A DNA stretch of 64,000 nucleotides from Provencibacterium sp. (GTDB lineage: Bacteria > Bacillota > Clostridia > Oscillospirales > Ruminococcaceae): positions 1 to 64,000 of the forward strand of contig JAAWAN010000026.1 in assembly GCA_022792175.1 (NCBI GenBank), read 5' to 3'. How positions within the stretch are numbered: the stretch's first letter is position 1; every line of letters starts with the position of its first letter. The notes below the pieces were generated by a model. The model did not search any database. It was not told where the DNA came from and worked only from the letters and a program-made list of their open reading frames with translations. Below, one piece after another: positions 62,240-64,000 of this stretch. Made by a program: the position numbers and the translations under genes.

Positions 62240-63505
62240 ATGTCTGATAGCTTTTCGACGCTGCAGCGCCGGGTTCTGCTGGGGATAGTCATCGCCTACA
62301 GTGCGGCCTATCTCAACCGGCTGAACCTTTCCGCCGGGCTCGGCAGCCTGATGGATGCCTTTGGCGTTTCCGCAGCGGCCGCCGGGCTGCTGCAGACCGC
62401 TTTTGCCATCATCTATGCGGCGGGGCAGTTTATCAATGGCGCGATTGTCGACCGCATCAGCCCGGTGCGCCATATCCTGACAGGCATTGTCGGAACGGGA
62501 ATATGCAATCTGCTGATGGGGTTTGCCGGAAGCTATCCTGTTTTCATGGTGCTGTGCATGCTCAACGGCGCTTTCCAGTCGATGCTCTGGACGCCGATCG
62601 TCTGCCTGGTGGCCCTCTGCTTTCACACTGACAGTGAGCGGGGGAGAGCGAACTTCGTCTGCTCGTTTACCATCGTCTTTGGCCATCTGAGCGCCTGGGC
62701 AATCTCCGGTGCGCTGATCGAGGCGGTTGGCTGGCGGCTCTCCTTTATCGTTCCCGCTGTGCTGATGATTCCTGTGCTGCTGGCTGTCCTTTTCCTCTTA
62801 AGGGATATCCGCGGGGCGGGCACCGGGCGTGTACAGCAGGAAAGCGCAGAGGATACGCCTGCGCCCGCGCGCGTTCCGGCGCTGAAGGCCTTTATGCAGA
62901 CCGGCTTCGGGTTTATCCTGATTGCCTGCGTTCTTTCCGGTTTTGTGCGGGATGGCATCGTGACCTGGACGCCGGAAATCCTGCGCGGATATATGCGCGG
63001 CTCTTCCCTTTCTTCAACGGCCTTTTCGCTCATCATCCCCTGCGTGAATGCGCTGGGGATTCTGGCTGGCTACTGGCTGAGACGCAACACCCGCAATACC
63101 CGAAAAATGGTCAGCTACATGCTTTTTATCTGCACCGGCTTCTGCCTGCTGCTCCCTGTAGGGCGCGGCATCCTCTCCTGCTCGCTGCTGATGGGATTTG
63201 CCTGCGCCTGTCAGTTCGGCATCAACCCGATGCTGACAACGCTCATCCCTCTCGAATATGACCGGCTCGGGCGCACCGGCCTTGCGGCGGGCCTTATCGA
63301 CAGCTTCATCTATATCGGTTCGGCGCTGGCCGGCGTTATTGATGGCGGCATTTATGAAGCGAGCGGCAGCGGCATGCTCTTTTTTACCTGGGCGGGCTCA
63401 GCGCTGCTCAGTGCGGTGGTTATCTATCTGGCCGGCACAAGGCGGCCCATGCGGGCGATGGAGCAGCTGGCGACGGCAGGCAGCGGAAAAGGGGAAGCAG
63501 AATAA
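62240..63505 (+). CDS. MFS transporter (organophosphate/anion:cation symporter-like)
   Basis: A 421-residue transporter with about 12 hydrophobic segments. The N-terminal RVLLGIVIAYSAAYLNRLNL and the loop after helix 2, INGAIVDRISPVRHIL, fit the GlpT/UhpT-ExuT branch of the MFS, which carries sugar phosphates or sugar acids. The central loop (about 195-215) is polar and followed by the second six-helix half. AGAGG lies upstream of ATG 62240. The substrate is unknown. Confidence 0.87.
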   Translation: MSDSFSTLQRRVLLGIVIAYSAAYLNRLNLSAGLGSLMDAFGVSAAAAGLLQTAFAIIYAAGQFINGAIVDRISPVRHILTGIVGTGICNLLMGFAGSYPVFMVLCMLNGAFQSMLWTPIVCLVALCFHTDSERGRANFVCSFTIVFGHLSAWAISGALIEAVGWRLSFIVPAVLMIPVLLAVLFLLRDIRGAGTGRVQQESAEDTPAPARVPALKAFMQTGFGFILIACVLSGFVRDGIVTWTPEILRGYMRGSSLSSTAFSLIIPCVNALGILAGYWLRRNTRNTRKMVSYMLFICTGFCLLLPVGRGILSCSLLMGFACACQFGINPMLTTLIPLEYDRLGRTGLAAGLIDSFIYIGSALAGVIDGGIYEASGSGMLFFTWAGSALLSAVVIYLAGTRRPMRAMEQLATAGSGKGEAE

Positions 63506-63543
63506 ACTTTATTGCGGTGGCCTGCCTTAAAACAACCGTAAAA

Positions 63544-63590
63544 AAACCGTCCGCGCGGGGGCTCTTTAGAACCTCCTGCGCGGACGGTTT
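63544..63590. terminator. Bidirectional terminator between the MFS and V-ATPase genes
   Basis: A perfect 13-bp stem (63544-63556 with 63578-63590), with A-run before and TTTA after, lies between convergent genes. Confidence 0.8.
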
Positions 63591-63607
63591 ACTTATAATC
63601 CGGATGC

Positions 63608-64000
63608 TTATTCCCCGGAAGCCCGGCTCTCTGCCACCATCATGTCTTTAATCTTCATCAGGCGGGAGAGGTTGCCGCGCTCGTTTTCCTCGAGCTTCAT
63701 GGTAATGTGCTTAATCGTTTCCTGAAGCATGGGGATCTGTACATACTCCAGTGCGTTGACGCGGCGGCGGGTCTTCTCGATTTCCTCCGCCAGCAGCTGG
63801 GCGCTTTTCTCCATCTGCGCAAGCTGCAGCAGGTAGGGGAGCACATCCCGCAGAGCGGCAACCGAGCTGTCCAGCTCGCCCGAGGTGAAGTTAAAGCCAT
63901 AGGAGTAAATCTCCTGCAGGTGCTCCACGTCGGTGGAGAACTGAAAGACCGGCACGTTGACGCTCATCACGTTGCGTGTCTGTACATCCAGCTCGACATT
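63608..64000 (-). CDS. atpD: V-type ATP synthase subunit D, C-terminal part (partial)
   Basis: The frame is open to the window edge; 130 codons are seen. It matches subunit D (NtpD), the central-stalk rotor subunit of V-type ATPases. The diagnostic C-terminal helix EEIEKTRRRVNALEYVQIPM is present, followed by LQETIKHITMKLEENERGN and LSRLMKIKDMM. The N-terminal helix lies beyond position 64000. V-type ATPases in Clostridia usually pump sodium or protons; the other subunit genes should lie to the right. Confidence 0.93.
   Translation of the reverse strand, partial: NVELDVQTRNVMSVNVPVFQFSTDVEHLQEIYSYGFNFTSGELDSSVAALRDVLPYLLQLAQMEKSAQLLAEEIEKTRRRVNALEYVQIPMLQETIKHITMKLEENERGNLSRLMKIKDMMVAESRASGE

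Overview
The window reads as the chromosome of a GC-rich, endospore-forming, probably anaerobic Firmicute of the class Clostridia, most like the Oscillospirales (Ruminococcaceae-type). The pointers are a SpoIID gene, an HrcA/CIRCE heat-shock operon, GatCAB, a two-gene SufC-SufB/D iron-sulphur cassette, a V-type ATPase subunit, a C-terminal NPTTG cell-wall sorting signal and AGGAGG-type ribosome sites. This placement is inferred from gene content; no rRNA or tRNA gene was found.

Layout. 1-4.7 kb: tail of a wall-anchored protein, a purine permease and the threonine catabolism pair tdh-kbl. 4.7-8.7 kb (minus): hflX, an SNF-type transporter, a thioesterase and rlmA. 9.1-13.7 kb: sufC-sufB/D, a frameshifted DUF2461 gene, an MFS exporter and two tiny genes, one a Cys-rich DUF1540 protein. 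13.8-23.1 kb: a DUF362 ferredoxin-like protein, then ligA-gatC-gatA-gatB, an aminotransferase and trpS. 23.2-34.5 kb: spoIID, citrate synthase overlapped by a membrane protein gene, a lipoprotein, an epimerase, a broken coiled-coil gene, and a LOR-Nudix-dcd-DUF3783 run followed by fabV.

34.6-44.5 kb (minus) is a ten-gene aromatic cluster: type I-beta DAHP synthase, aroB, aroA, aroC, pheA, a radical SAM protein, a deoxyinosine glycosylase, a double GNAT protein and a second, type I-alpha DAHP synthase. Ahead of it lies what looks like a complete phenylalanine attenuator: a promoter, a 40-codon leader peptide with seven Phe codons, mutually exclusive RNA stems and a strong terminator. This is the most interesting item in the window, because Firmicutes usually control such operons with T-boxes.

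44.5-57.7 kb: a P-loop kinase and a radical SAM gene; hrcA-grpE-dnaK-dnaJ; a TIM-barrel protein; nrdR with a long structured leader; marR; a DNA-alkylation repair cluster (tag, ogt and a second short MGMT-type gene); and a GntR/ABC transporter/XRE operon. 57.7-59.9 kb is a mobile-element graveyard: two serine-recombinase remnants in opposite orientation, TnpV, a broken IS256-family transposase and a truncated acetyltransferase. 59.9-64 kb: an HD hydrolase, an S41 protease, an MFS transporter and the 3' part of a V-ATPase subunit D gene.
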